Source: Maratus speciosus (Eukaryota; Arthropoda; Arachnida; Araneae; Salticidae). From it: 64,000 bases of DNA. The notes under the pieces are model-generated. The model made no database searches, was not told the origin of the DNA, and worked only from the letters and a program-made list of their open reading frames with translations. The DNA is taken from positions 91,156,307 to 91,220,306 of the forward strand of contig OZ010800.1 of the NCBI GenBank assembly GCA_963932465.1, in the 5' to 3' direction. Positions 33,729 to 43,181 of the stretch are shown here, piece after piece (the first letter of the stretch is position 1; each line of letters starts with the position of its first letter). A program made the position numbers and the translations under genes.

Positions 33729-34582
33729 GTGCTACCAAGTGTTTCCCGGGAAAATCCAACACGTGTTCTATGGGATTTAGGTCTGGGGACCTTGCAAGCC
33801 AATCCCTACGTTGAATATCTTCATTCTCCAAGAAATCTGCAACATCCCTTGTACGGTGAGGTACAGTGTTGTCGTACTTAAATACGAATTTCGGACCCGC
33901 AGCATCTCTAAACAGACGCACGTGAGGCAAGATAATCTCGGTACAATAGCGGACACAAGTGAATGAGATTTCTTGGAAGATATAGAGGTCCGTACGGCTA
34001 CCAAGCAGGATACCACCCCAAACGAAAACTCCGGCACCTACAAAACGGTCCCTATCGTGATGTTGTAAGGGTGGTTGCATGTTCCCTGCTCTCTCCAGGT
34101 GTGTCTCCGGAAGTCCAGGATTGCTCGTCAAACTAAATCGGTTCTCATCTATAAAGAGTACTCGATCTCACTCCTGTTATGTCCAGTTCTTGTGTACCTT
34201 TCAACATAGCAACCGTCGCCTCCAATGAGCAGGCGTTAATGGTACATATTTCATTGATAGCCGTGTGTATAGACCACATTTATGAAGCCTCCTGGTCACG
34301 GCAAAACGTAATGTCCGATGTCCAGAAGTCTGTTAAATGTGCCCCGCAATTTCTCCAACTGTCAGCCGCCTGTTTGTTTTCACATATAGGACAATATAGT
34401 GGTCTTCCGCCATTGTTGTTGCTCATGAAAGACCACTGCTGAACGCTCAGACAGCTATTCCTGTTTTCTGACATGCTCTCAAGGCTTGTGAAATGATGTT
34501 GTGTGTGATCCCGAAGTCTTCTGCCTCACTTGTCACATTTCGAGCTTCTACCAATCTCCCAATGATGCGACCTCAAGTAAAG
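33729..34582 (-). pseudogene. Tc1-like transposase, DNA-binding and DDE segment
   Basis: Minus-strand frame with several in-frame stops but almost no frameshift. The N-terminal helix-turn-helix gives GRIIGRLVEARNVT and FGITHNIISQALRACQKTG, the second half of the bipartite domain gives NRRLTVGEIAGHI, and the catalytic core follows. First Asp in VLFIDENRFSL, second Asp in FKYDNTVPHRTRDV, and the acidic third residue in SPDLNPIEHV. At least five nonsense codons (for example WT-stop-QE-stop near 34150-34165) make it inactive. The N-terminus lies beyond the BEL element, at 40960 onward. Confidence 0.9.
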
Positions 34583-34587
34583 TCATC

Positions 34588-34950
34588 TGAATTGCTTTTG
34601 GCCCGGAATTATAAGAAAAGCACTCTTACTCCCATTAAATTTATCATTCTCTTGTTTAAACACAGTTTATTACATATAATCTCACAACTCTCTATTCCGG
34701 ACACAACTCAAAGCACAATACACACAAAATTCTAAACTAAAACTTATTAACAGCACATTCTCGAAGTAGAACTTCGAACCAAAACTAAAACCAAGAACAA
34801 TGTCCTTTTCACACAGCTTAGAAAATAACTACAAATTTAAAGGGCCGTGTCTTTATCTCACAGCTTATATATTTCTAGTACAAACATTTTGATATATCTG
34901 CAATGTAGCGACATCTGTTGGTATGATAAAAATATATACTTTATCAAACA
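34588..34950 (-). repeat. BEL/Pao copy 2, 3' LTR
   Basis: 363 bp, TG...CA on both strands. On the minus strand the purine-rich AAGAGGGGCAG at about 34953-34963 immediately precedes it and is the likely polypurine tract. A G12-13 run lies a little further inside (34976-34988). Confidence 0.95.
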
Positions 34951-35139
34951 TACTGCCCCTCTTGAAACCTCTGAGGGGGGGGGGGGTTCAAACTAAACCA
35001 CTACAATTACAACCATTGCAAAGAATAAAATTACAATATAACATAAATGAGTTACAGTTAATTTAAATTTATACAGATGTTTAACACAATTAATAAAGCA
35101 ATATTACAATAATACACAATTTCTTAGTAAAAAAATGAA

Positions 35140-37284
35140 TTAATTTTCTAGAAGTAATACGGCAATTTTTGACACTGCTCTTTTGAATACTCCATTTGGG
35201 GTTTTTACACTCACGACTCTTACTTTATTGTCATTGCCACAAAATACCTCTACAATTTTTCCTAATAACCATTTACAAGCTGGAAGATCATCTTCCTTTA
35301 TCACAACCATATCTCCAATTTTAAGGTTGTCTTTTGCTATCACCCACTTATTTCTCTGCTGTAATGTACTTAAATAACTATTTTTCCACTTTTTCCAGAT
35401 GGTCTGAACCATTTTTGTGGTTTTCTGCCATAAGTTTAATCTGTTATTTTCAACATTACTCAAATTAGATTCAGCAATGGCATTAAGTGGGCGACCAATA
35501 AGAAAGTGTCCAGGGGTTAAGACCTCCAAGTCATCAATATCTGAACTCAAGGGAGTAAGTGGGCGAGAATTCAAATTGCCTTCAATTTGGTTAATTATAG
35601 TTAACATTTCTTCATAGGTTAATTTAGAATTGCCCACAACACGTTTTAAGTGATACTTGAAAGACTTGACTCCTGACTCCCATAAACCTCCAAAATTAGG
35701 AGATCTAGGGGGAATAAATTCCCATGCAATATTTTCAGACAACAAGTAATTAGCAAGTTTGTTGTCTGGTTTGTTTACCATATCTTGCAACTGTTTAAGA
35801 TCTAAATTAGTTTTTACAAAATTGCCAGCGTTATCACTGAATATTTTTCGAGGTTTGCCTCGTCTGGCAAAAAACCTCTTTAAAGTGGCAATAAAGGCCT
35901 CCGATGTTAAATCACTAACTATTTCCAGATGTACTGCCTTAGTTACCATACAAATAAAAATACAAACATAAACTTTATGAAAAATACCTTTACGTTGACC
36001 TTTATATTTAATCAAAAATGGGCCACAGAAGTCAGTTCCTGTACAATTAAAAACAAAGTCTACATTTACTCTATCTTTAGGAAGCTCGCCCATAATTTGT
36101 TCTGATATTTTAGGTTTGGCCCTAAAGCATATAGCACAGTTATGTACAATTTTTCTGCAAATAGCTCTACCGTTTAGAGGACAAAATTCTCTACGAACAC
36201 AATAAAGTAAATTTTGTGGTCCTATATGTAGATATTTTTTGTGATAACTTTCAATAATTAATTCTGTAAGTTTATGTTTAGAGGGCAGTAAAATTGGATG
36301 TTTTTGAACATAACTTAACATGCTATTTTGGAGGCGACCTCCAACTCTGATTACATTATTTTTATCTACGAAAGGATTTAAAGAAATCAATCTACTATTT
36401 TTTGGTAATTCCTTACCCTTGGTTAACAATGTGAATTCAGAACTGAATTCTTTTTGTTGCACAGATCTTACCATATATTCTTCAGCTGTCTTCAGCTCAG
36501 CAGATGTTAACCTACCTGAACACCTTGCCTTTGGTTCCTTGAGATTCTGAATGAACCTGAAAACATAGCTAAGAATTCTAATTAGTTTAGCATAATTATT
36601 ACTTAATTGCAAAAAATTGTCAATAAAAGGTGCAGAGTCCGTAATTAATAATGAAGTTTCTGAAACAGTATTTTTAAGTTCACACGAATATAAGTCCTTA
36701 TCACTTTGCTCCAGTTCAAAACTATTTGAAGAATACTCAGCTCGTTGGGTTAGGAAATGGGGACCATGCCACCATAAGTTTTCCTGAAAAAGTTTGTCGG
36801 GATCCACACCTCGAGATACAAGATCAGCAGGATTGTCAGCAGAGGCCACATGACTCCAATGGTTAATGTCAGAAAGATTTTGAATTGAAGATACACGCGA
36901 TGCCACAAAAGTTTTTAAATCACATGGTTGTTTGCGAAGCCAGCACAACACAATAGTACTGTCTGAATAATAGTAGATAGCTTCTTTAGGAACATTTAAG
37001 ATTTTGGAAACCTTTACCATCAATTTTGTTAATAAAACTGCAGCACACAGTTCTAAACGTGGGATGGTAATTGTTTTGATCGGTGAAACTCGACCTTTAC
37101 TGCAGAGCAACTGAGAAGTTTGTTCACCTGAAGAATTTGAAGAAACAACATACAAAACTACACCGTATGCTTTTTCAGACGCATCTGCAAATACACAAAT
37201 TTTAAATTGCACTGGATCGTTCGTAAAAATATATCTAATAACACTTATGTTGTTGATGGCCGTTAACGATTCTTGGAACTGCAA
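35140..37284 (-). CDS. pol: BEL/Pao copy 2 RNase H-integrase part of polyprotein
   Basis: Same reading frame as the upstream CDS, open from the TGA at 37345 to the stop at 35140; 714 codons from the first ATG. That ATG is probably not a natural start. RNase H: VFADASEKAYGVVLYV, LELCAAVLLTKL and YYYSDSTIVLCWLR. Integrase: zinc region ESYHKKYLHIGPQ...CAICFRAKP, then core Asp in CTGTDFCGPF, Asp in KIFSDNAGNFV and Glu in SPNFGGLWESGVKSFKYHL. Then NLNSRPLTPL, PGHFLIGRPL and the C-terminal domain (DMVVIKEDDLPACKWLLGKI). All catalytic residues are present. Without readthrough or complementation this half would not be made. Confidence 0.93.
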   Translation of the reverse strand: MQFQESLTAINNISVIRYIFTNDPVQFKICVFADASEKAYGVVLYVVSSNSSGEQTSQLLCSKGRVSPIKTITIPRLELCAAVLLTKLMVKVSKILNVPKEAIYYYSDSTIVLCWLRKQPCDLKTFVASRVSSIQNLSDINHWSHVASADNPADLVSRGVDPDKLFQENLWWHGPHFLTQRAEYSSNSFELEQSDKDLYSCELKNTVSETSLLITDSAPFIDNFLQLSNNYAKLIRILSYVFRFIQNLKEPKARCSGRLTSAELKTAEEYMVRSVQQKEFSSEFTLLTKGKELPKNSRLISLNPFVDKNNVIRVGGRLQNSMLSYVQKHPILLPSKHKLTELIIESYHKKYLHIGPQNLLYCVRREFCPLNGRAICRKIVHNCAICFRAKPKISEQIMGELPKDRVNVDFVFNCTGTDFCGPFLIKYKGQRKGIFHKVYVCIFICMVTKAVHLEIVSDLTSEAFIATLKRFFARRGKPRKIFSDNAGNFVKTNLDLKQLQDMVNKPDNKLANYLLSENIAWEFIPPRSPNFGGLWESGVKSFKYHLKRVVGNSKLTYEEMLTIINQIEGNLNSRPLTPLSSDIDDLEVLTPGHFLIGRPLNAIAESNLSNVENNRLNLWQKTTKMVQTIWKKWKNSYLSTLQQRNKWVIAKDNLKIGDMVVIKEDDLPACKWLLGKIVEVFCGNDNKVRVVSVKTPNGVFKRAVSKIAVLLLEN

Positions 37285-37344
37285 CCAGTCATCAAGCTCG
37301 GCTTTAGGTAGAGTATCATCCCAATCAATGTTTAGTCGCCACAG

Positions 37345-40300
37345 TCAGAAAATCTTTGCTCTCGTTAACACTGGACCTAGCAATCCTAATGGATCAAATA
37401 TGCGAGCGATATTTGACAGAACACTTCTCTTAGACACCTTAGTTTGATCACTGAACGATACACTAAAAGTAAACGTATCGTCAGGGACTTTCCAACAAAG
37501 TCCTAAGGCTTTAGTTTCACTCATTTTTTCAAACGTGTAGTTCTCAGATTTACACACTGGCTCCATTAATTCTGGATGGTTACTGAACCATTTGTGTAAC
37601 TTCATATCGCAAGTACTTAACAATTGAATAAGTTCAGCTTGCAGTCTCTTAGCCGATTCTAAATCAGCTGCACCAGTCAATACGTCATCCATGTAGAAAT
37701 CCGACTGCACCACAGCTGAAGCATACGGAAATTGGGATTCACTGTCTATACCAAGCTGTTTAAGACATCGCATTGCTAAATATGGGGCACTAGTCGTTCC
37801 ATACGTAACCGTACACAGTCTGTAATGTTTCACCTCACCATTTACAGTATCTTTCCAAACTATGCGCTGTAAATCACGTTGACTCTTATCAATAAGTATC
37901 ATGCGATACATCATTTTCACATCTGCCGTAAAGGCATAGCGATGTGTACGAAATCTAAGTATTATGCTGAACAAGTCATCTTGAATGACACCTCCATTCA
38001 ATTGTATAGAATTTAGAGATTCTCCGGAAGAAGTTACATGTGAGCCATTGAAGACAACTCTTAGTTTTGTGGAACTTTTATCTGGTCGATAGACACCATG
38101 ATGAGGAAGGTAATTTGCATGTATCGACTCATTTGGCTCCTCTACTTCCTCCATATGGCCTAATTCTCTATACTCCGACATAAATGCACAATATAACTCT
38201 AAGAGATTTGGATTTTTAACTAGCCTATTCCAAAGTGAATTTAATCTATTTTCCGCAAATTGTTTTGATTCTCCCAATGAACTAGGATCCTTTTTCAAGG
38301 GCATTTGTACTATGAATTTGCCAGATATGTCTCTCTGATGTGTGTTTATAAAGTGGGTATCGCATGCTTTTTCTTCGGTATTTCTCAATGGTGCGGTATC
38401 CTCTACTTGTTCTATTTCCCAAAATTTTCTCATTTCGAAATTTAAATCTGTTTCATTAACTAACCCACAATGTACTTGCTCCTGACCGCTACAGTCGTTA
38501 ACACTCCCACTCACTATGCAACCAAACACCGTATTTTGCAGTATTAATTTAGAATTTGGTACATTCATACGACCCACCTTTATCAGTTCTAGAAATACTT
38601 CTGCTCCTAACCAAAGATGAATTTTTCCTGGCCTTTTAAATTCAGGATCAGCCAGAATAATTGACTCTGGAATTTCTAGCTCCGAAATATTGATATATTT
38701 TGAGGGCATAATTTGCGAAATCTTTTCTACGATAAGAAAATCTAACTCCCGACTATAATCTCCCGAATTATTACTAATCAAGGCTGTTGTTTTATTTTTT
38801 ACTGCCACTGAGGATCCACTTAAACACGATACCGAAACATTATTTTTTTCTTTGCGAATTCCTAATCTTTCAACTAACTGCAAAGTTAAAAAATTGCTCA
38901 CTGATCCATTGTCCAATAAGGCACGCACTGGAATTTTATTTCCGAATTTATCTCTCATATAAACAACCGCAGTGGAAAGAAGAACTGTTTTAACATTACT
39001 CGATCTCACATTCGCAGTACCAGCGAAATTCTGAATTTGGTTATTTATCTCAAAGGGTATCGCGTCAGCATTTAATGTTTGTCTACCTTCATTCGCTGCC
39101 AGTGAGTTTCGCGCTTCTTTATCGCTAGAATTTTTTGTGTTTCCCATTGCAGTGGAATTTCTCTCACGCCTATCAAAACAAAGAAGTACAGTGTACCTTT
39201 TATGACACTTGGCACACGAAAATGTCGATTTACATTTTTTGACACAGTGGTATTCTGAAAGACAATTGAAACACAAATTATGTTTTTTAACAAATTCTAC
39301 TCTGTCCTGTACATTAAATTTTTGGAATTTTGGACATTTAAAAACACTGTGATTTTCCTGGCTACATACAACACATTTGCGCATATTTTTCTCATTTAAC
39401 CCCGTAACCATGGAAGTCACCTTTGAAAAGCTATGCCTTGTATGGCTTTCGTTTTGAAAATTTCGTTTTGTATTTACTTGTTTGGACGCACTTAGTGTAC
39501 GTGTGTGGTCTCTCAAAAATTCTAGCAACTGAGTTAAACTTGGTAAATTATCCCGCCTAAGATGTCTTTCCCACCACATTTTTGTATTTGCATCTAATTT
39601 TTGAGCTAAAATGTAAGCAAACATGGTAGTAGAAAACCCCTCAACTTTTTGTTCTAAAATCTCTAATGACCTAGTGCACTCATTTGTAATGTCTATTAAA
39701 TTTAATAATGCTGTTGGGGACTCATTCTGAATGACAGGAATATTTATAAAACGTTTTAAATACGCGTAAACCTGTTCTTTCGAATTTGAATACCGTTCCT
39801 CTAAAAGCGACCATGCAACTTCATAATTAGCGTCCACAATTGAAATGGATTGAATGATTCTAAAAGCATCTCCCTTTAATGAAGATTTTAAATATTGCAA
39901 TTTCATTGCCCCTGATAAATTTGAATTATCATGTACAGTGGCCTTAAATATATCTTTAAAAGAAAGCCACTCATGCAAATTTCCCGTAAATATCGGAAGA
40001 GTCAACTTCGGCAATTTTATATTATTTTCAGCCTTTGACGCATTTTCCAAATTAACATTCTGAAATTTTGTTTTTGAAAGCTTTTTGCTGAGTTCAAATT
40101 CTAAATTCTCTATTGACTCATTTATTTCCTCGTTTTCTTTGATAAAATCATCAATTTCATCTTCTTTACATGCTTTATAAATCGCGTCAAATAATTGAGA
40201 AAAAGTTAGAACCAGCTTATTGTGTTTCTCCTTTATGAGAAGTAGTTCACTTGGTTCTAGTTCAGAACCTGACAATCTGTCTTTTAATTTTGTCAAACTA

Positions 40301-40389
40301 GTTTTATTTGTTTTCTTTTTAGCTTTAAGCTCCTTCAACTCTTTCAAACTCATTTTGACAAAAAATATATAAATTAAATGGGTATACAC
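37345..40389 (-). CDS. gag-pol: BEL/Pao copy 2 gag-protease-RT part of polyprotein
   Basis: 1,014 codons. The likely start is the second ATG (40353, MSLKELKELKAKKK), because the first twelve residues are leader-like and hydrophobic. In order: charged coiled-coil N-terminus (to about 130); gag domain with LPIFTGNLHEWLSFKDIF (about 130-300); zinc knuckles CVVCSQENHSVFKC (about 337-350) and CFNCLSEYHCVKKC (about 371-384), then a Cys-rich CAKC; aspartic protease RALLDNGSVSNFL (about 490); RT with TKLRVVFNGS, FTADVKMMYRMI and catalytic FYMDDVLTG (about 898-905). It stops at TGA 37345-37347 just after RAKIF, in the linker before RNase H. The frame continues open beyond this stop. Confidence 0.93.
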   Translation of the reverse strand: MYTHLIYIFFVKMSLKELKELKAKKKTNKTSLTKLKDRLSGSELEPSELLLIKEKHNKLVLTFSQLFDAIYKACKEDEIDDFIKENEEINESIENLEFELSKKLSKTKFQNVNLENASKAENNIKLPKLTLPIFTGNLHEWLSFKDIFKATVHDNSNLSGAMKLQYLKSSLKGDAFRIIQSISIVDANYEVAWSLLEERYSNSKEQVYAYLKRFINIPVIQNESPTALLNLIDITNECTRSLEILEQKVEGFSTTMFAYILAQKLDANTKMWWERHLRRDNLPSLTQLLEFLRDHTRTLSASKQVNTKRNFQNESHTRHSFSKVTSMVTGLNEKNMRKCVVCSQENHSVFKCPKFQKFNVQDRVEFVKKHNLCFNCLSEYHCVKKCKSTFSCAKCHKRYTVLLCFDRRERNSTAMGNTKNSSDKEARNSLAANEGRQTLNADAIPFEINNQIQNFAGTANVRSSNVKTVLLSTAVVYMRDKFGNKIPVRALLDNGSVSNFLTLQLVERLGIRKEKNNVSVSCLSGSSVAVKNKTTALISNNSGDYSRELDFLIVEKISQIMPSKYINISELEIPESIILADPEFKRPGKIHLWLGAEVFLELIKVGRMNVPNSKLILQNTVFGCIVSGSVNDCSGQEQVHCGLVNETDLNFEMRKFWEIEQVEDTAPLRNTEEKACDTHFINTHQRDISGKFIVQMPLKKDPSSLGESKQFAENRLNSLWNRLVKNPNLLELYCAFMSEYRELGHMEEVEEPNESIHANYLPHHGVYRPDKSSTKLRVVFNGSHVTSSGESLNSIQLNGGVIQDDLFSIILRFRTHRYAFTADVKMMYRMILIDKSQRDLQRIVWKDTVNGEVKHYRLCTVTYGTTSAPYLAMRCLKQLGIDSESQFPYASAVVQSDFYMDDVLTGAADLESAKRLQAELIQLLSTCDMKLHKWFSNHPELMEPVCKSENYTFEKMSETKALGLCWKVPDDTFTFSVSFSDQTKVSKRSVLSNIARIFDPLGLLGPVLTRAKIF

Positions 40390-40591
40390 TTACCCCTCTT
40401 GATTCTTTAAATAATTAATACATGAGCGAAAAAGGAAAACACAAGGTCAAAACACGCAGCTGTGATCACACTTTTTGCCGCTTAAGCACTTAAACGATGA
40501 CATGTTGATCTTTATCACTTTTATAACGATCGCAGTAACTATTTATATCACCCTCCTGGTTTTTCTCCGGCAATGAATACGGACCATAATA

Positions 40592-40954
40592 TGAATCGCT
40601 TTTGGCCCGGAATTATAAGAAAAGCACTCTCACTCTCATTAAATTTCTCATTCTCTTGTTTAAACACAGTTTATTACATATAATCTCACAACTCTCTATT
40701 CCGAACACAACTCAAAGCACAATACACACAAAATTCTAAACTAAAACTTATTAGCAACACATTCTCGAAGTAGAACTTCGAACCAAAACTAAAACCAAGA
40801 ACAATGTCCTTTTCACACAGCTTAGAAAATAACTACAAATTTAAAGGGCCGTGTCTTTATCTCACAGCTTATATATTTCTAGTACAAACATTTTGATATA
40901 TCTGCAATGTAGCGACATCTGTTGGTATAATAAAAATATATACTTTATCAAACA
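40592..40954 (-). repeat. BEL/Pao copy 2, 5' LTR
   Basis: 363 bp. Inside it, after five bases, comes TGGTCCGTATTCATTGCC (about 40569-40586, minus strand), the candidate tRNA primer-binding site. As 5' LTR it should contain the promoter for the minus-strand transcript. Confidence 0.95.
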
Positions 40955-40959
40955 TCATC

Positions 40960-40975
40960 CACATGACATCTATTG
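40960..40975 (-). pseudogene. Tc1-like transposase, first codons
   Basis: After removal of the BEL element 34588-40954 and one copy of TCATC, the minus-strand frame reads VDDFT-stop-GRIIG across the join. This is the usual start of this transposase type, with the initiator apparently GTG where ATG is expected. Short, so supported mainly by the exact join. Confidence 0.55.
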
Positions 40976-43138
40976 GATTGCCTGTTGGCCATACCACACA
41001 GTAGTAGCAACAAACCCTCGTTGACGTCACTGTACACCGTGCAATAGATTTCACCGAATTACTGAGTGTCCACTGCCTCTATACTTTATACCCTTCAGAC
41101 ATCCTACTCTTACTTTATATGTCATATTTGTGCATGCCGTACTGCATCGGTCCCACGTCTATCTCTTGATTGATCTTTCAGTCTGCTATGTTGACTTGTT
41201 CGGCTTTTATGCTAATTTATCTGCTTCGTCCTTAATTTTTGAACACAGAGTAAGGTAATTTATTTGATTCTGCTACAAGTCCATTTCGACGATTTATTAA
41301 CTTCCTGTTCTACATACAATATCGGTAATTCCTGCACTCTGGAGTTTCAGTCATTATGTCTTTGATAATGAAAAAATTTCATTTTTAATTATAAATGACG
41401 ACTTTATAAGTAATAAACAATAGTAAACATGATATCTGTACCTTTGGGAAAAAGATAATTCAATTTATTGACCACTGATTGCCTTACGCAATTCACTTTC
41501 ATCCTCCAACCCTTATCATTAGCATATCTGATTAACCTATTTTCTGCAATCGTCCAGTATACAGATTTTCATATTATAATACCTCAATTATAGCAACATT
41601 TGTCTTATATAATAACAGGATTTTTACTATAAATAAGTCCATATCAATATTCGAAAATAGCGGTGAACAAAACTAATAACTTTCTGGGGGTACATACGTA
41701 TAATGAATATATAATGAATCTATAATGCACGTGTATGTGAAGTCCTCATACAAGTGGTTTACGTAAAACGTCAAATTACGTTTTGCAGTTATTTTTTATT
41801 GAAGTAATTTTCTCATATGAGGTCTCACAATCTTTTGACTTTCATGTCCCTGAATAATAATTTTTATTTTAATACACTTTTTTGTGTTTTTATTTTATTT
41901 CATATACTGGAGAACATCCCATTGTATGATTGCACAACACTATTAACGAGATAAATAAGTTTTGAACGACAAAAACCTGGAAAACCCCTATACCGTCCCG
42001 TGTCCCTGATGCTGATTTTTAAGTTTGGAGCTGTCTGGATAAAATTGTTTCAATAAAAATAAATCGATGTAATTTTTTTCTCAAACTGGAACTATTGTTT
42101 TATATAAATATGTAGCTAAAAATTAACCTGCACACATTTTTAGGGTTGTTATTATTTTTTTAACTCTGTTCCTGGGATTTAGATTCCTTACCACTACTCT
42201 TCTGAAATTATACAGAAAATCATTCCAGAGGCAGCCACGGAATTTTTTTTAAGTTTTTTCTCATGCAGAAATATGCTAGAGAAATAATGTCTAACATACT
42301 TTGGCAGGAAATTTACTCTAGAATTTAAATCAGCATTTAAATATCAATTTCAAGCATCGTGGTTTTATTGGTAGTCTCACCGTCCCCAAGGTCCTGCACA
42401 TTTCGAGCTAAATTAAAAAAAAAATTAATTTAATCCAATGTTAACAACTGTTTCTTAAAACCAATGAACGTTGTGACTATCACTTAGTCTTAACACGATT
42501 TTCCTAAAAATAGGTGGTAATTTTCCTTACCGTTCCATCCTTACCGTCCTTTTTTTTACCATTTCGTCCCTTTTTTCCATTACCATCCCCCTTTTTTTTT
42601 ACCTTACCGTCCCTTCTTTAACTCCTCTTTAAGAGAATGTTATACAAAAATTCTGTATTAAAAGTACTACATTGTTATTATTTCTTATTTGAATGTCCTG
42701 TGGGTACTATGCAAATTCATTATAAGTAAAAATTTAGAAGAAAATAAAAAGTTATAGGGTTAAAATGATAAGGAAAATTAAACTCGGAAGTTTAATTTAA
42801 ACCTCAGTTAAATAAAAAAAATTTTCACTGCTGACCATTTTTTCTTTATTTTGAATCATTAAGGCTTTCGTCTATCAGATTAAAATGTTATTTTAGCATG
42901 TTTAATTTTGTCTGATTTTTTTCCCCAAAAGTCAAAAGATTGTGAGAATGCCCCATATATATTTAGAATTTCATTTGTTAAACAGAATGCAGAAATTACA
43001 TCCAATTGCATTTAAATATCATTATTTTTTTTTCAGTTTAAATTATTATTTTTTTAATTACGAGAACAATTAATGGGGAATTCCATTTTATAGAATAAAG
43101 TAACTTAGTAATATGCGTATTACATTCAGACCCAGCAG

Positions 43139-43140
<2 letters not shown>
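40976..43140. other. non-coding stretch
   Basis: Begins with the 5' part of the Tc1-like element (to perhaps 41150; end not found). No gene. About 42535-42620 is a pyrimidine-rich patch with repeated TACCGTCC/TTCGTCCC words. 42066-42122 shares about 55 bp with 62978-63032 (GTTTTATATAAATATGTAGC). Confidence 0.45.
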
Positions 43141-43178
<38 letters not shown>

Positions 43179-43181
43179 CTA
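43141..43181 (+). repeat. (CT)n(TA)n microsatellite
   Basis: Dinucleotide runs directly at the left edge of the 305-bp repeat array. Confidence 0.9.

Larger units (their letters stand above)
34588..40954 (-). mobile_element. BEL/Pao LTR retrotransposon, nearly intact (copy 2)
   Basis: 6,367 bp with two 363-bp LTRs that differ at only 8 positions by eye, the TSD TCATC (34583-34587 and 40955-40959), TG...CA LTR ends, a primer-binding site, a polypurine tract and one polyprotein frame broken by a single TGA. It is inserted in the N-terminal coding part of the Tc1-like element. This is the youngest-looking large element in the window. It is unrelated in LTR sequence to copy 1 and has a different protein sequence. 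Confidence 0.96.

Noticed and set aside
37320..37360. Programmed stop-codon readthrough in BEL copy 2 as a firm claim
   Set aside because: A single TGA in a copy with about 2% LTR divergence is more simply a nonsense mutation; kept only as a testable alternative.
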